6,090 bases of DNA from an uncultured Porphyromonadaceae bacterium. GTDB lineage: Bacteria; Bacteroidota; Bacteroidia; Bacteroidales; Muribaculaceae. The position numbers were made by a program, and so were the translations under genes. Positions 1-6,090 of this stretch are shown here, piece after piece. Each line of letters begins with the position of its first letter. Position 1 is the first letter of the stretch. Under the pieces are notes generated by a model. The model saw only the letters and a program-made list of their open reading frames with translations. It was not told where the DNA came from and searched no databases. The DNA lies in contig CAMWMW010000125.1 in the NCBI GenBank assembly GCA_947175455.1, positions 1 to 6,090 of the forward strand, in the 5' to 3' direction.

Positions 1-16
1 GTTCGGATTGCGCCTG

Positions 17-47
17 CAGGATTATTGCGTGCGATGTTTTTGTCAAA
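17..47 (-). promoter_or_regulatory. Possible outward-facing Bacteroides-type promoter (weak)
   Basis: On the minus strand TTTG (44-47) is followed after 19 bp by TAATCCTG (17-24), which matches four of the six fixed bases of the Bacteroides -7 consensus TAnnTTTG. It would drive a gene lying to the left of the window. No gene start is visible to confirm this, so it is only a candidate. Confidence 0.2.
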
Positions 48-103
48 GCGCAATTAATGTGTGTGGTTCGCATGTGGTTTATTCGGGGTGAGGCGCCCCG
101 GTG
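24..103 (+). promoter_or_regulatory. Non-coding leader of the fumarate hydratase gene with GC hairpin and weak promoter-like signals
   Basis: No convincing coding sequence is seen in positions 1-131. A short hairpin has arms CGGGG (84-88) and CCCCG (96-100) around a 7-base loop, and lies about 30 bases before the start codon. A dyad TTTGTCAAA (39-47) could supply a Bacteroides -33 TTTG element to either strand, but the plus strand has no good TAnnTTTG element 19-21 bp later. A direct repeat TGTGGTT occurs at 62-68 and 73-79, one helical turn apart. The hairpin and repeats are seen directly; any regulatory role is inference. Confidence 0.3.
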
Positions 104-131
104 ACTTACGATTTAACCAAAAACTAAAATA

Positions 132-1778
132 ATGGCAACAAAACCTTTTCATTATCAGGAAATGTTCCCGCTTGGTCCGGATACAACCGAGTATCAGCTC
201 GTAACCAAAGACCATGTGAAAGTGGAGAACTGGAACGGCCACGAGATGCTTGTGGTGGATCCTGAGGCTCTGACTCTTCTGGCAAATGTGGCTTCACACA
301 ACTGCTCGTTCATGCTTCGCCGTGAACACAACGAGATGGTGGCGAAGATTCTTCATGATCCGGAGGCGTCTGAAAACGACAAATATGTGGCACTGACCAT
401 GCTGCGCAATGCGGAAGTGGCAGCCAAGGGCGTTCTTCCTTTCTGTCAGGATACCGGCACATCCATCTGCTCCGGCTACAAGGGTCAGCAGGTGTGGACC
501 GGATGCGATGATGAGGTGAAGATTTCCGAGGGTGTCTACAAGACATATACCGAGAATAATCTGCGTTATTCGCAGAATGCTCCTCTCAATATGTATGACG
601 AGGTGAACACGGGATGCAATCTTCCCGCCCAGATCGAGATTCACGCCTGCGAGGGAATGGAATACAACTTCCTTTTCGTTGCAAAGGGCGGCGGCTCAGC
701 CAACAAGACCTATCTCTATCAGGAAACGAAGGCTATCCTCAACAAGAAGACTCTTGTGCCTTTCCTTATCGAGAAGATGAAGACCCTCGGCACAGCCGCG
801 TGTCCTCCCTATCATATCGCTTTCGTGATCGGCGGCACATCTGCCGAGGCGAATCTGGCGGCGGTCAAGAAAGCTTCTGTAAAATATTATGACAACCTTC
901 CCACAGAGGGTAATGAATATGGTCACGCCTTCCGCGATGTAGAGCTTGAGAAAGAGCTTCTCGAAGCCGCACACTGTCTCGGTCTCGGCGCACAGTTCGG
1001 CGGCAAGTATTTCGCACACGACATACGCGTTATCCGTATGCCGCGTCACGGCGCTTCCTGCCCTGTAGGCATGGGTGTAAGCTGCTCCGCCGACCGCAAT
1101 GTGAAGGCAAAAATCAACAAGGAGGGTCTCTGGATCGAGAAACTTGATGAATTCCCGGGCGAGCTTATTCCGGAGGAAATGAGAAATGCCGGTGAAGGTG
1201 AGGTCGTGAAGATCGACCTTAACCGTCCGATGCCGGAGATTCTTGCGGAACTTGACAAATATCCGGTGTCTACCCGTCTTTCGCTGAAGGGCACGATAAT
1301 CGTGGGCCGCGACATCGCGCATGCCAAGATCAAAGAGCGTCTTGACGCCGGCGAACCGATGCCCCAGTATCTCAAGGACCATCCCATCTATTATGCCGGT
1401 CCAGCCAAGAAACCGGAAGGAATGGCTTCCGGTTCGTTCGGTCCGACCACAGCCGGCCGTATGGACTCTTATGTGGACCAGTTCCAGGCTGCAGGCGGCT
1501 CCATGGTGATGATTGCAAAGGGCAACCGCAGCCAGCAGGTTACAGATGCCTGTCACAAGCACGGCGGTTTCTATCTCGGATCAATCGGTGGTCCGGCGGC
1601 TATCCTTGCCAAAAATTCCATCAAGAGCGTAGAGTGTCTTGAATATCCGGAACTCGGCATGGAGGCTATCTGGAAGATCGAGGTCGAGGATTTCCCTGCA
1701 TTCATACTCGTCGACAACAAAGGCAATGACTTCTTCAAGCAGATCAAGCCCCGTTGCCCGATGAGCGACTGCAAGTGA
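132..1778 (+). CDS. fumA: Class I fumarate hydratase, iron-sulfur dependent, single-chain (FumA/FumB type)
   Basis: The enzyme reversibly hydrates fumarate to (S)-malate in the cytoplasm. In anaerobic Bacteroidales it is expected to run mainly from malate to fumarate, feeding fumarate reductase and succinate formation. The 548-residue product has the length of E. coli FumA and carries both halves of the family: an N-terminal domain (about 12-330) and a C-terminal swivelling domain (about 380-540). Three cysteines, C105 (PFCQDTGTS), C224 (TAACPP) and C318 ([11 protein letters not shown]), fall at the cluster-ligand positions known for this family. RHGASCP (305-311) and GPTTAGRMD (437-445) are conserved active-site segments. 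The start ATG follows an A-rich leader with no Shine-Dalgarno site, as is usual in Bacteroidetes. It stands alone and ends in a shared terminator. C542 and C547 near the C-terminus are extra cysteines of no known role. The symbol is by similarity; fumA and fumB cannot be told apart here. Confidence 0.96.
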   Translation: MATKPFHYQEMFPLGPDTTEYQLVTKDHVKVENWNGHEMLVVDPEALTLLANVASHNCSFMLRREHNEMVAKILHDPEASENDKYVALTMLRNAEVAAKGVLPFCQDTGTSICSGYKGQQVWTGCDDEVKISEGVYKTYTENNLRYSQNAPLNMYDEVNTGCNLPAQIEIHACEGMEYNFLFVAKGGGSANKTYLYQETKAILNKKTLVPFLIEKMKTLGTAACPPYHIAFVIGGTSAEANLAAVKKASVKYYDNLPTEGNEYGHAFRDVELEKELLEAAHCLGLGAQFGGKYFAHDIRVIRMPRHGASCPVGMGVSCSADRNVKAKINKEGLWIEKLDEFPGELIPEEMRNAGEGEVVKIDLNRPMPEILAELDKYPVSTRLSLKGTIIVGRDIAHAKIKERLDAGEPMPQYLKDHPIYYAGPAKKPEGMASGSFGPTTAGRMDSYVDQFQAAGGSMVMIAKGNRSQQVTDACHKHGGFYLGSIGGPAAILAKNSIKSVECLEYPELGMEAIWKIEVEDFPAFILVDNKGNDFFKQIKPRCPMSDCK

Positions 1779-1801
1779 TTACTGAAAATATCTTCTAAAT
1801 T

Positions 1802-1855
1802 ACATAAACACAAATGAGGCGGGATCCATGAATCCCGCCTCATTTGTGTTTATGT
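1802..1855. terminator. Bidirectional intrinsic terminator between convergent genes
   Basis: This is a perfect 24-bp inverted repeat (arms 1802-1825 and 1832-1855) around a 6-base loop. The inner half is GC-rich (GAGGCGGGAT/ATCCCGCCTC) and the outer half is A-rich on the left arm and T-rich on the right. Each strand therefore reads a GC hairpin followed by a T-rich run (CATTTGTGTTTATG). It begins 24 bases after the fumarate hydratase stop and 18 bases beyond the stop of the opposing DUF4861 gene. It is therefore placed to terminate both transcripts. Confidence 0.88.
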
Positions 1856-1872
1856 CCGCATGGACTTGTTTT

Positions 1873-3012
1873 CTATTTTACATAGGCGCGAAGAGGTTTT
1901 TTCAGGCGTTCAAGATAATTGCCGAGATATGAGTCCCAGGTCTCTTTGTCGGGCATTCCCCCCTTGCTCCAGCCGGAACCCCAGTAATATGTGAATTTGT
2001 GACTGTCGGCATATGGTGCCGGCGCAAGAATGTGACCGGTGGCGTCTCCCGCAGGTTCGGTGAGCCGCCTGTATTCCGTATTCCTGCTTTCGGGACTCAC
2101 CACACCCACAAAAATCACGCCGTTGCCGTTTGAGGAGTTTTCAGTGGAATCAGCATACGACATATATCCGTCGGCAAGAGTGTAGCCTTCGGGATTCTGG
2201 CGGTGTATCACGATTCCAGGAGCTACGCTTACATCGTGACGGAGTCCTGTGTAAGTTACTGAAGTGCGGTTGAGCCATGACCCTTTGTCAAGAGAAATCA
2301 TTCTTTCCTCGATCACTGCCGAGTCTCCGTCGACAGTCAGCGGTGCGTAACGGAGACTGACTGTGAACCGCAACGGACCGTTGTCGAGAATCTCATGGCT
2401 TTCGTAACAATAAGGATATACGATATTTCCGGCAGAGTCGAGCAGGGCGGCAGTGCCTCCGCCCAGAGTGGGACCCACGGCGTATACATCCATACCTTCG
2501 CCATGATCCACGTGGAAAGATATTTTTTTGTTTATGTCGAGGTCGAAACGTTTTTCAAGCACGCGGTGGGGCACGGATTTTGTCCATATGTCATAACCGA
2601 AAGCTCGTTCTCCCGATTGTTGCAGCGCGGGTCCGTATGCCCTGTATGCGCTGCGGTCGTTCTCCCACGCCATGTCATCCTTGCGTTCCGGAAACTGTCT
2701 GCCCCACGCGATGGTGTCGACAGGTGCCGGAGTGCCCGGCATGACAGTGTATATTGTCTCATCCGAGGCTTTGACGGATGCGGGGAATATAATACGGTTG
2801 TCGTAAGTAAGCTGATAGGGAATTTCCTTGCCTTCTGCATCGGTGATTATAAAATTCCCGGCTTTGGCTATGGTTATTGAGTCTGCGCATATCTCTGTGA
2901 TTTCATCGGTGCGGTCGAAAGAGGCAGGGTTGCTGACAACGATTTCCTGTCTTCTCTGAGAGCACGAACACAAAAGGAATAGCGCCGCTATTGCGATTGA
3001 TATATTTTTCAT
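1873..3012 (-). CDS. DUF4861 family lipoprotein, probable envelope protein of glycan metabolism
   Basis: The 379-residue protein begins with a lipoprotein signal: a hydrophobic stretch (4-14) then LLCSCS. C17 is the likely lipidated cysteine (L14-C15-S16-C17), so the protein should be anchored in the envelope. The body matches my knowledge of the DUF4861 family (Pfam): an early ASFDRTDE segment (30-37), the signature MAWENDRSAYRAYGPAL (114-130), FHVDHGEGMD (166-175), a NGPLRF segment (211-216), LDKGSWLNR (241-249) and YYWGSGWSK (342-350). Members are frequent in Bacteroidetes and often lie near carbohydrate-active enzymes, but I know of no secure activity. The conserved H167, D169, H170 and E172 could form a catalytic or metal site; this is inference. 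The gene is preceded by a hairpin terminator, so it is probably transcribed separately from the beta-helix gene upstream. No clear Bacteroides promoter was found in the 98-bp gap, and the start has no Shine-Dalgarno site. Confidence 0.9.
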   Translation of the reverse strand: MKNISIAIAALFLLCSCSQRRQEIVVSNPASFDRTDEITEICADSITIAKAGNFIITDAEGKEIPYQLTYDNRIIFPASVKASDETIYTVMPGTPAPVDTIAWGRQFPERKDDMAWENDRSAYRAYGPALQQSGERAFGYDIWTKSVPHRVLEKRFDLDINKKISFHVDHGEGMDVYAVGPTLGGGTAALLDSAGNIVYPYCYESHEILDNGPLRFTVSLRYAPLTVDGDSAVIEERMISLDKGSWLNRTSVTYTGLRHDVSVAPGIVIHRQNPEGYTLADGYMSYADSTENSSNGNGVIFVGVVSPESRNTEYRRLTEPAGDATGHILAPAPYADSHKFTYYWGSGWSKGGMPDKETWDSYLGNYLERLKKPLRAYVK

Positions 3013-3057
3013 TGTTGTCGGTATGGGTTATGTGGCGAATGCGATTGTTTCCAAACT

Positions 3058-3089
3058 AAAGGGACGACAGCGCGAGCCGGCGTCCCTTT
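3058..3089 (-). terminator. Hairpin terminator after the beta-helix protein gene
   Basis: Read on the minus strand, AAAGGGACG pairs with CGTCCCTTT (9 bp). Across a single mismatch, CGGC then pairs with GCTG (one G-U pair) around a TCGC loop. The stem starts about 21 bases after the stop of the 3111-4022 gene and ends in a short TTT run. It separates that gene from the DUF4861 gene transcribed in the same direction. The T tract is short, so termination may be partial. Confidence 0.7.
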
Positions 3090-3110
3090 GAATGTTGGGT
3101 TATATGTGTT

Positions 3111-4022
3111 TTAGAGTATTACCTTGCGAACCTTTGTGCCCTGACGCATGATGTAGATTCCTTTGTCGGGATTGTTGACTTTCACACCCTGGAGATTGTA
3201 ATACACAACGGGAGCGTCGCTGTTGTCAGCCTCAACGATGTCGTTTATTCCGGATTCCGTATCATCGGCTACTACGAGGTTTCCGTCTTTTGCCGCAAGC
3301 TTCAGACCTTCATTTGTAAGAGTGAAGTATGCAGGATTGTCACAACCCTCGACAACTTTAGTGTCAGCAGCGGGAGATGCAGCCGCAAGTGTTACGGTAA
3401 TGTCATTGCCGGCGGTGACACCTTCATTCTTCAGGAATATGCCCTCTGCAAGCTTGCAATTGAATTTATTCACACCTTTGACAGTAGATGAATTTCTTTG
3501 AAGATTGAAGAAGTTGTTTTCTTCACAATTCTCTACGACTACATTCTCAAATACTCCCCATCCTGAATTCTTGATGTTGATAAGACCGTTTGTATTTGTG
3601 CTGTTGTAGTTTTTGATTGTGACATTGCGGAGAGTAAGCCCCTTGTTCTCCACTTCTATAAGGGAACGGTTCTTTTTGCTGTTGTTTCCGTCAATTGTAA
3701 TGTTCTCAAAAGTAAGTTGAGCCTGCTGTTTCATGACAAACATGATATTATCCCCAATTCTATAGACCAAGCAAGCATCTGCGTCTTTACCCTTGATGGT
3801 AACTGTGGCTTTCTTGCTGCTGTCAAACATCATACGGCTTGTGATATCGACTTGACCTGTAATTATCAGAGTGCATTCATCACCGGAGTTTATTGCTGCA
3901 AATGCATCTGCAAATGTTTCGTAACCGGTATTGGTCGTCTCATTATAAACAGGTTTTTCAGACTGCGCGAATGCGCTCACGGAAAAGATGGCGATTGCCA
4001 AGGAAAGTAATGTTTTTTTCAT
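3111..4022 (-). CDS. Secreted beta-helix-like protein with T9SS-like C-terminal tail
   Basis: The 303-residue protein has a classic Sec signal peptide (1-20, cleavage likely after AFAQ) and no lipobox. Residues about 50-215 show spaced beta-helix-like rungs: LTFENITI (103-110), LTLRNVTI (129-136) and GVFENVVV (156-163), each followed by Asn-rich turns such as DGNNS and KNYNS. This pattern fits a right-handed parallel beta-helix of the pectate-lyase-like type. No catalytic residues can be assigned, so it may be a binding or surface protein rather than an enzyme. An Asp/Glu-rich linker with SGINDI (258-262) leads to a C-terminal tail, YYNLQGVKV (274-282) then GIYI (288-291) and RKVIL. This resembles type IX secretion sorting domains found in Bacteroidetes and would place the protein at the cell surface or outside. 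The gene looks more A/T-rich than its neighbours. It is divergent from the GH30 gene and is followed by its own hairpin. The function is unknown. Confidence 0.85.
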   Translation of the reverse strand: MKKTLLSLAIAIFSVSAFAQSEKPVYNETTNTGYETFADAFAAINSGDECTLIITGQVDITSRMMFDSSKKATVTIKGKDADACLVYRIGDNIMFVMKQQAQLTFENITIDGNNSKKNRSLIEVENKGLTLRNVTIKNYNSTNTNGLINIKNSGWGVFENVVVENCEENNFFNLQRNSSTVKGVNKFNCKLAEGIFLKNEGVTAGNDITVTLAAASPAADTKVVEGCDNPAYFTLTNEGLKLAAKDGNLVVADDTESGINDIVEADNSDAPVVYYNLQGVKVNNPDKGIYIMRQGTKVRKVIL

Positions 4023-4247
4023 GTGAAAAAATTTTAATGTTAATGTTGTTTGTCTGATAATACGGATGTGGAATCGTTGACACTCAATTTTATCGGGCTA
4101 TTTCTGAAATATTTTGGAAAAGAGTGTGGAAATGCTAATTTTGTGAAGATAATTGCCGGAGTATTGGGTGGAGAGATCCGGAATATCGTATTTATGAGTA
4201 AAGGGGTAGTGTTTTCCGTTATTTTTCGTAATATAAACCTATATCAG
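4023..4247. promoter_or_regulatory. Divergent intergenic region between beta-helix gene and GH30 gene
   Basis: This 225-bp A/T-rich region should hold the promoters of both flanking genes. On the plus strand TAttTTTC (4220-4227) matches five of six fixed bases of the Bacteroides -7 element and lies 20 bases before the GH30 start, but no TTTG lies at the right distance upstream. On the minus strand no good TAnnTTTG is seen. The leader of the minus gene contains a tandem TAATGT repeat near 4035-4046. No operator or riboswitch is recognised. Confidence 0.4.
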
Positions 4248-5801
4248 ATGAAGGTGATTTCAAATATAAGAATAAGAAGGTGTGTTGTCCTGGCTTTGGC
4301 TTGCGTGGCGGCAACCGGATGGAGCCAGAGTGTCAAGTGGATTGTGAGCCGCGACAATGATTTCTGGCGAGAGACAAAGACAAGTTTGTCAAGACAGGCT
4401 GAAATGACACCTGTGCTGACAATTCATGCCGGAGACGGTAAAGGAGACAAAAACCGCGGGGGAGAGATGCCCGGACATGTTTTCAAACATTGGGGCACTA
4501 CGTTCAATGAACTTGACTGGGAGGCTTTCATCGCTCTTGACAGAGATGTGCAGGACAAGATAATGAATGACCTGTTTTCTCCTGACGGCGATCTTCGTTT
4601 CACGCGTGGGCGCGTGTCCATGAACTGCAATGACTATGGCAGTTCGTGGTATAGCTGCGACGAGGTGCCCGGAGACCTTGAGTTGCGTTATTTCAATATC
4701 GAACGCGACAAACGCGGCATTATCCCGCTGATACGCGCCGCTCAGAAATTCAATCCGGAGCTTACGTTCTGGATCTCTCCCTGGTCTCCGCCAAGCTGGA
4801 TGAAAATAAATCATGACTATCCCGTGGTGAGCAGCCGTCATAACAATGCCGACCCCCGCATAGATTATCTGCTTTTCGGTGCGGTAGAAGGTATCGACGA
4901 GGATGAAATGAAATTTCTCGGCGAGCGTAACAGTCAGTTCCCGCGCAAATTGGCAAGTCAGGATTATTTCATTCAGGATCCGCGTTATCTGCAGGCTTAT
5001 GCCAATTATTTCTGCAAGTTCATAGAGGCTTACGGCGAGCAGGGTGTTCCTGTGGATATGGTTATATATCAGAACGAGGCATACAGCTATACCCCTTATC
5101 CCGGTTGCGCGTGGACTGCCGACGGAACAGTCCGATTCAACCGCGATTACCTTGCGCCTACGCTAAAAAAACGGCATCCGGATGTCAAGCTTTATCTCGG
5201 CACATTCAACACCAACCGTTTTGACCATGTGGAGAAAGTTCTCTCCGATTCACTTCTGCGCGCCTCGATAGAGGGTGTTGCCTTCCAATGGGAGGGGAGA
5301 GAGATACTCCCGGAAATAAGGAAACAGTATCCGGACTTCAGCTATATCTGCTCCGAGAGCGAATGCGGAAACGGAGACATGGACTGGAAAGCGGGAGAAC
5401 ATACATTTTTCCTTATCGCCGACAATCTCGGAAACGGATGTGACGAATGGTATAACTGGAATTTTCTTTTGCCCAGACAGGGTATGAGCCGCTGGGGATG
5501 GAAGCAGAACGCCTTGATTGAACTTGACCCTGAAACGCGCACATGCCGTTATACGCCCGAGTATTATGCCGTCAAACACTTCTCCAACCTCATCCGGCAG
5601 GGAGCGCGCATCGTGGGGTATCATTATGACAAATCTGACCGTGTGCCGGTTCTTGCCGTCCGAAACCCTGACGGCAGACTGCTGGTTGTCACCTCCAATC
5701 CCGGTGACAGCGAGAGAAAGATTTCATTGGAAATCGGCAACCGCTATCTCAACGCAACTCTTTCGCCACATTCCTTTAACAGTTTCTGCATCGGCAAGTG
5801 A
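4248..5801 (+). CDS. Exported GH30 family glycoside hydrolase (beta-glycosidase)
   Basis: The 517-residue product should be a retaining beta-glycosidase of clan GH-A, cleaving beta-linked glycans outside the cytoplasm. The start at 4248 is chosen because it gives an immediate signal peptide: basic MKVISNIRIRR, hydrophobic CVVLALACVAATG, then cleavage near WSQ. The open frame reaches back to a TTG at 4050, but that extension looks non-coding. C19 in LALAC is a weak lipobox alternative. GH30 landmarks are FNELDW (86-91), WISPWSPPSWMK (175-186), the acid/base Glu in YQNEAYS (E277), the nucleophile in CSESECG (E370 by alignment to SEAC/TEQECG motifs), and WNFLLPRQGMSRWGW (404-418). A short C-terminal beta-sandwich segment (about 455-515) follows the barrel, as in GBA-like enzymes. 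The substrate (glucosyl, xylosyl or fucosyl) cannot be read from sequence. A Reg_prop sensor gene follows 90 bp downstream under its own promoter. Confidence 0.92.
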   Translation: MKVISNIRIRRCVVLALACVAATGWSQSVKWIVSRDNDFWRETKTSLSRQAEMTPVLTIHAGDGKGDKNRGGEMPGHVFKHWGTTFNELDWEAFIALDRDVQDKIMNDLFSPDGDLRFTRGRVSMNCNDYGSSWYSCDEVPGDLELRYFNIERDKRGIIPLIRAAQKFNPELTFWISPWSPPSWMKINHDYPVVSSRHNNADPRIDYLLFGAVEGIDEDEMKFLGERNSQFPRKLASQDYFIQDPRYLQAYANYFCKFIEAYGEQGVPVDMVIYQNEAYSYTPYPGCAWTADGTVRFNRDYLAPTLKKRHPDVKLYLGTFNTNRFDHVEKVLSDSLLRASIEGVAFQWEGREILPEIRKQYPDFSYICSESECGNGDMDWKAGEHTFFLIADNLGNGCDEWYNWNFLLPRQGMSRWGWKQNALIELDPETRTCRYTPEYYAVKHFSNLIRQGARIVGYHYDKSDRVPVLAVRNPDGRLLVVTSNPGDSERKISLEIGNRYLNATLSPHSFNSFCIGK

Positions 5802-5842
5802 GGCGACGCCGGCGAAATGCTTTTGTTAAAAAAACGTGCGGG

Positions 5843-5874
5843 TTTGCATAGAAATCGCAAAGTTAGTATATTTG
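5843..5874 (+). promoter_or_regulatory. Bacteroides-type housekeeping promoter of the Reg_prop sensor gene
   Basis: TTTG (5843-5846) is the -33 element and TAtaTTTG (5867-5874) the -7 element, with a 20-bp spacer. This is an exact match to the known Bacteroides primary sigma consensus (TTTG, 19-21 bp, TAnnTTTG). Transcription would start near 5881-5883, about 10 bases before the ATG at 5892, leaving a very short leader without a Shine-Dalgarno site. It indicates the sensor gene is transcribed independently of the GH30 gene. Confidence 0.88.
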
Positions 5875-5891
5875 CAGACGAACTAATCGCT

Positions 5892-6090
5892 ATGCATCTA
5901 CGTAACCTTACTATTCTAAAAGCCATAACGGTGACCATTCTGACGGTCATCTCATCAATGCCGCTGTTTTCTGCCGTAGATTTCGGGAAGATGCGTCCCA
6001 TCATTTCGAAAGACGGACTTAGCGACCTTCTCGTCAATGTCATTTATAAGGACACGGCGGGATATGTGTGGTTCGGGACAGAGTCCGGAC
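5892..6090 (+). CDS. Reg_prop-containing exported sensor, 5' part (probable hybrid two-component system protein)
   Basis: Only the first 66 codons are present; the frame is open to the window edge. Residues 1-28 form a signal peptide or N-terminal membrane anchor (MHLRN, hydrophobic ILKAITVTILTVISS, cleavage near FSA). Residues 38-66 read ISKDGLSDLLVNVIYKD then AGYVWFGTESG. This is the typical first repeat of the two-component regulator propeller (Reg_prop) family: GLS..VN.IY.D..GY.WFGT..G. In Bacteroidetes such N-termini usually open a periplasmic sensor followed by YYY, histidine kinase, receiver and AraC-type domains, and control neighbouring glycan-use genes. The kinase part is not visible, so the hybrid type is inference. 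The strong promoter just upstream and the close ATG support the start. Confidence 0.8.
   Translation, partial: MHLRNLTILKAITVTILTVISSMPLFSAVDFGKMRPIISKDGLSDLLVNVIYKDTAGYVWFGTESG

Noticed and set aside
696..1562. Open frame of 288 codons antisense to the fumarate hydratase gene
   Set aside because: It lies wholly inside a strongly conserved gene, its product has no recognisable domain, and long antisense frames are expected from the codon bias.
2395..2880. Open frame of 161 codons opposite the DUF4861 gene
   Set aside because: It is a shadow of a gene with clear family motifs and a lipoprotein signal; its own product shows nothing recognisable.
3023..3055. Possible promoter of the DUF4861 gene (TTTG at 3052-3055 on the minus strand)
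   Set aside because: The sequence 20-21 bp downstream (TAACCCAT) matches only the TA of the -7 consensus.
4050..4247. 66-codon upstream extension of the GH30 frame from a TTG codon
   Set aside because: The start is weak and almost abuts the divergent gene, the extension resembles no GH30 N-terminus, and the signal peptide begins exactly at the ATG at 4248.
5802..5825. Possible terminator after the GH30 gene (GC palindrome followed by CTTTTG)
   Set aside because: The stem is only four base pairs with almost no loop, and the palindrome is separated from a short T run; it is too weak to call.
5744..6043. 99-codon minus-strand frame across the GH30 end and the sensor start
   Set aside because: It runs opposite two supported coding regions and a near-perfect promoter, and has no domain signal.
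1..6090. Search for tRNA, rRNA, CRISPR, insertion sequences, integrase sites and toxin-antitoxin genes
   Set aside because: No cloverleaf-like segments, regularly spaced repeats, transposase motifs or terminal inverted repeats were seen by eye.

Overview
The window looks like chromosomal DNA from an anaerobic Bacteroidales bacterium. Three lines support this. First, a textbook Bacteroides-type promoter (TTTG, 20-bp spacer, TAtaTTTG) lies at 5843-5874. Second, the gene starts have A/T-rich leaders instead of Shine-Dalgarno sites. Third, the protein types are typical of the group: a DUF4861 lipoprotein, a secreted protein ending in a 'YYNLQGVKV' tail, a GH30 glycosidase and a Reg_prop-type sensor. 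The tail style resembles Muribaculaceae or Prevotella proteins, but that family-level placement is a guess.

Layout: 1-131 is a non-coding leader with a small GC hairpin and weak promoter-like signals. 132-1778 (+) is a full-length class I (4Fe-4S) fumarate hydratase. 1802-1855 is a perfect 24-bp inverted repeat, placed to act as a bidirectional terminator between convergent genes. 1873-3012 (-) is a DUF4861 lipoprotein. 3058-3089 is a hairpin terminator. 3111-4022 (-) is a secreted beta-helix-like protein with a T9SS-like C-terminal tail. 4023-4247 is a divergent intergenic region. 4248-5801 (+) is an exported GH30 glycoside hydrolase. 5843-5874 is the promoter of the last gene, which starts at 5892 (+), runs off the window, and shows a signal peptide followed by a Reg_prop propeller repeat.

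How the parts fit: fumarate hydratase is core metabolism (malate/fumarate interconversion, in anaerobic Bacteroidales mostly in the malate-to-fumarate direction feeding succinate production). The genes from 1873 onwards are all predicted to encode exported or surface proteins. Two have families linked to carbohydrate processing (GH30, DUF4861), and the last resembles the sensor part of a hybrid two-component system that often sits beside glycan-use genes. No SusC/SusD pair is visible, so the window can only be called compatible with the edge of a glycan-utilisation locus. I see no tRNA, rRNA, CRISPR array, insertion sequence or obvious broken gene. The most open questions are the function of the DUF4861 lipoprotein and of the beta-helix protein.
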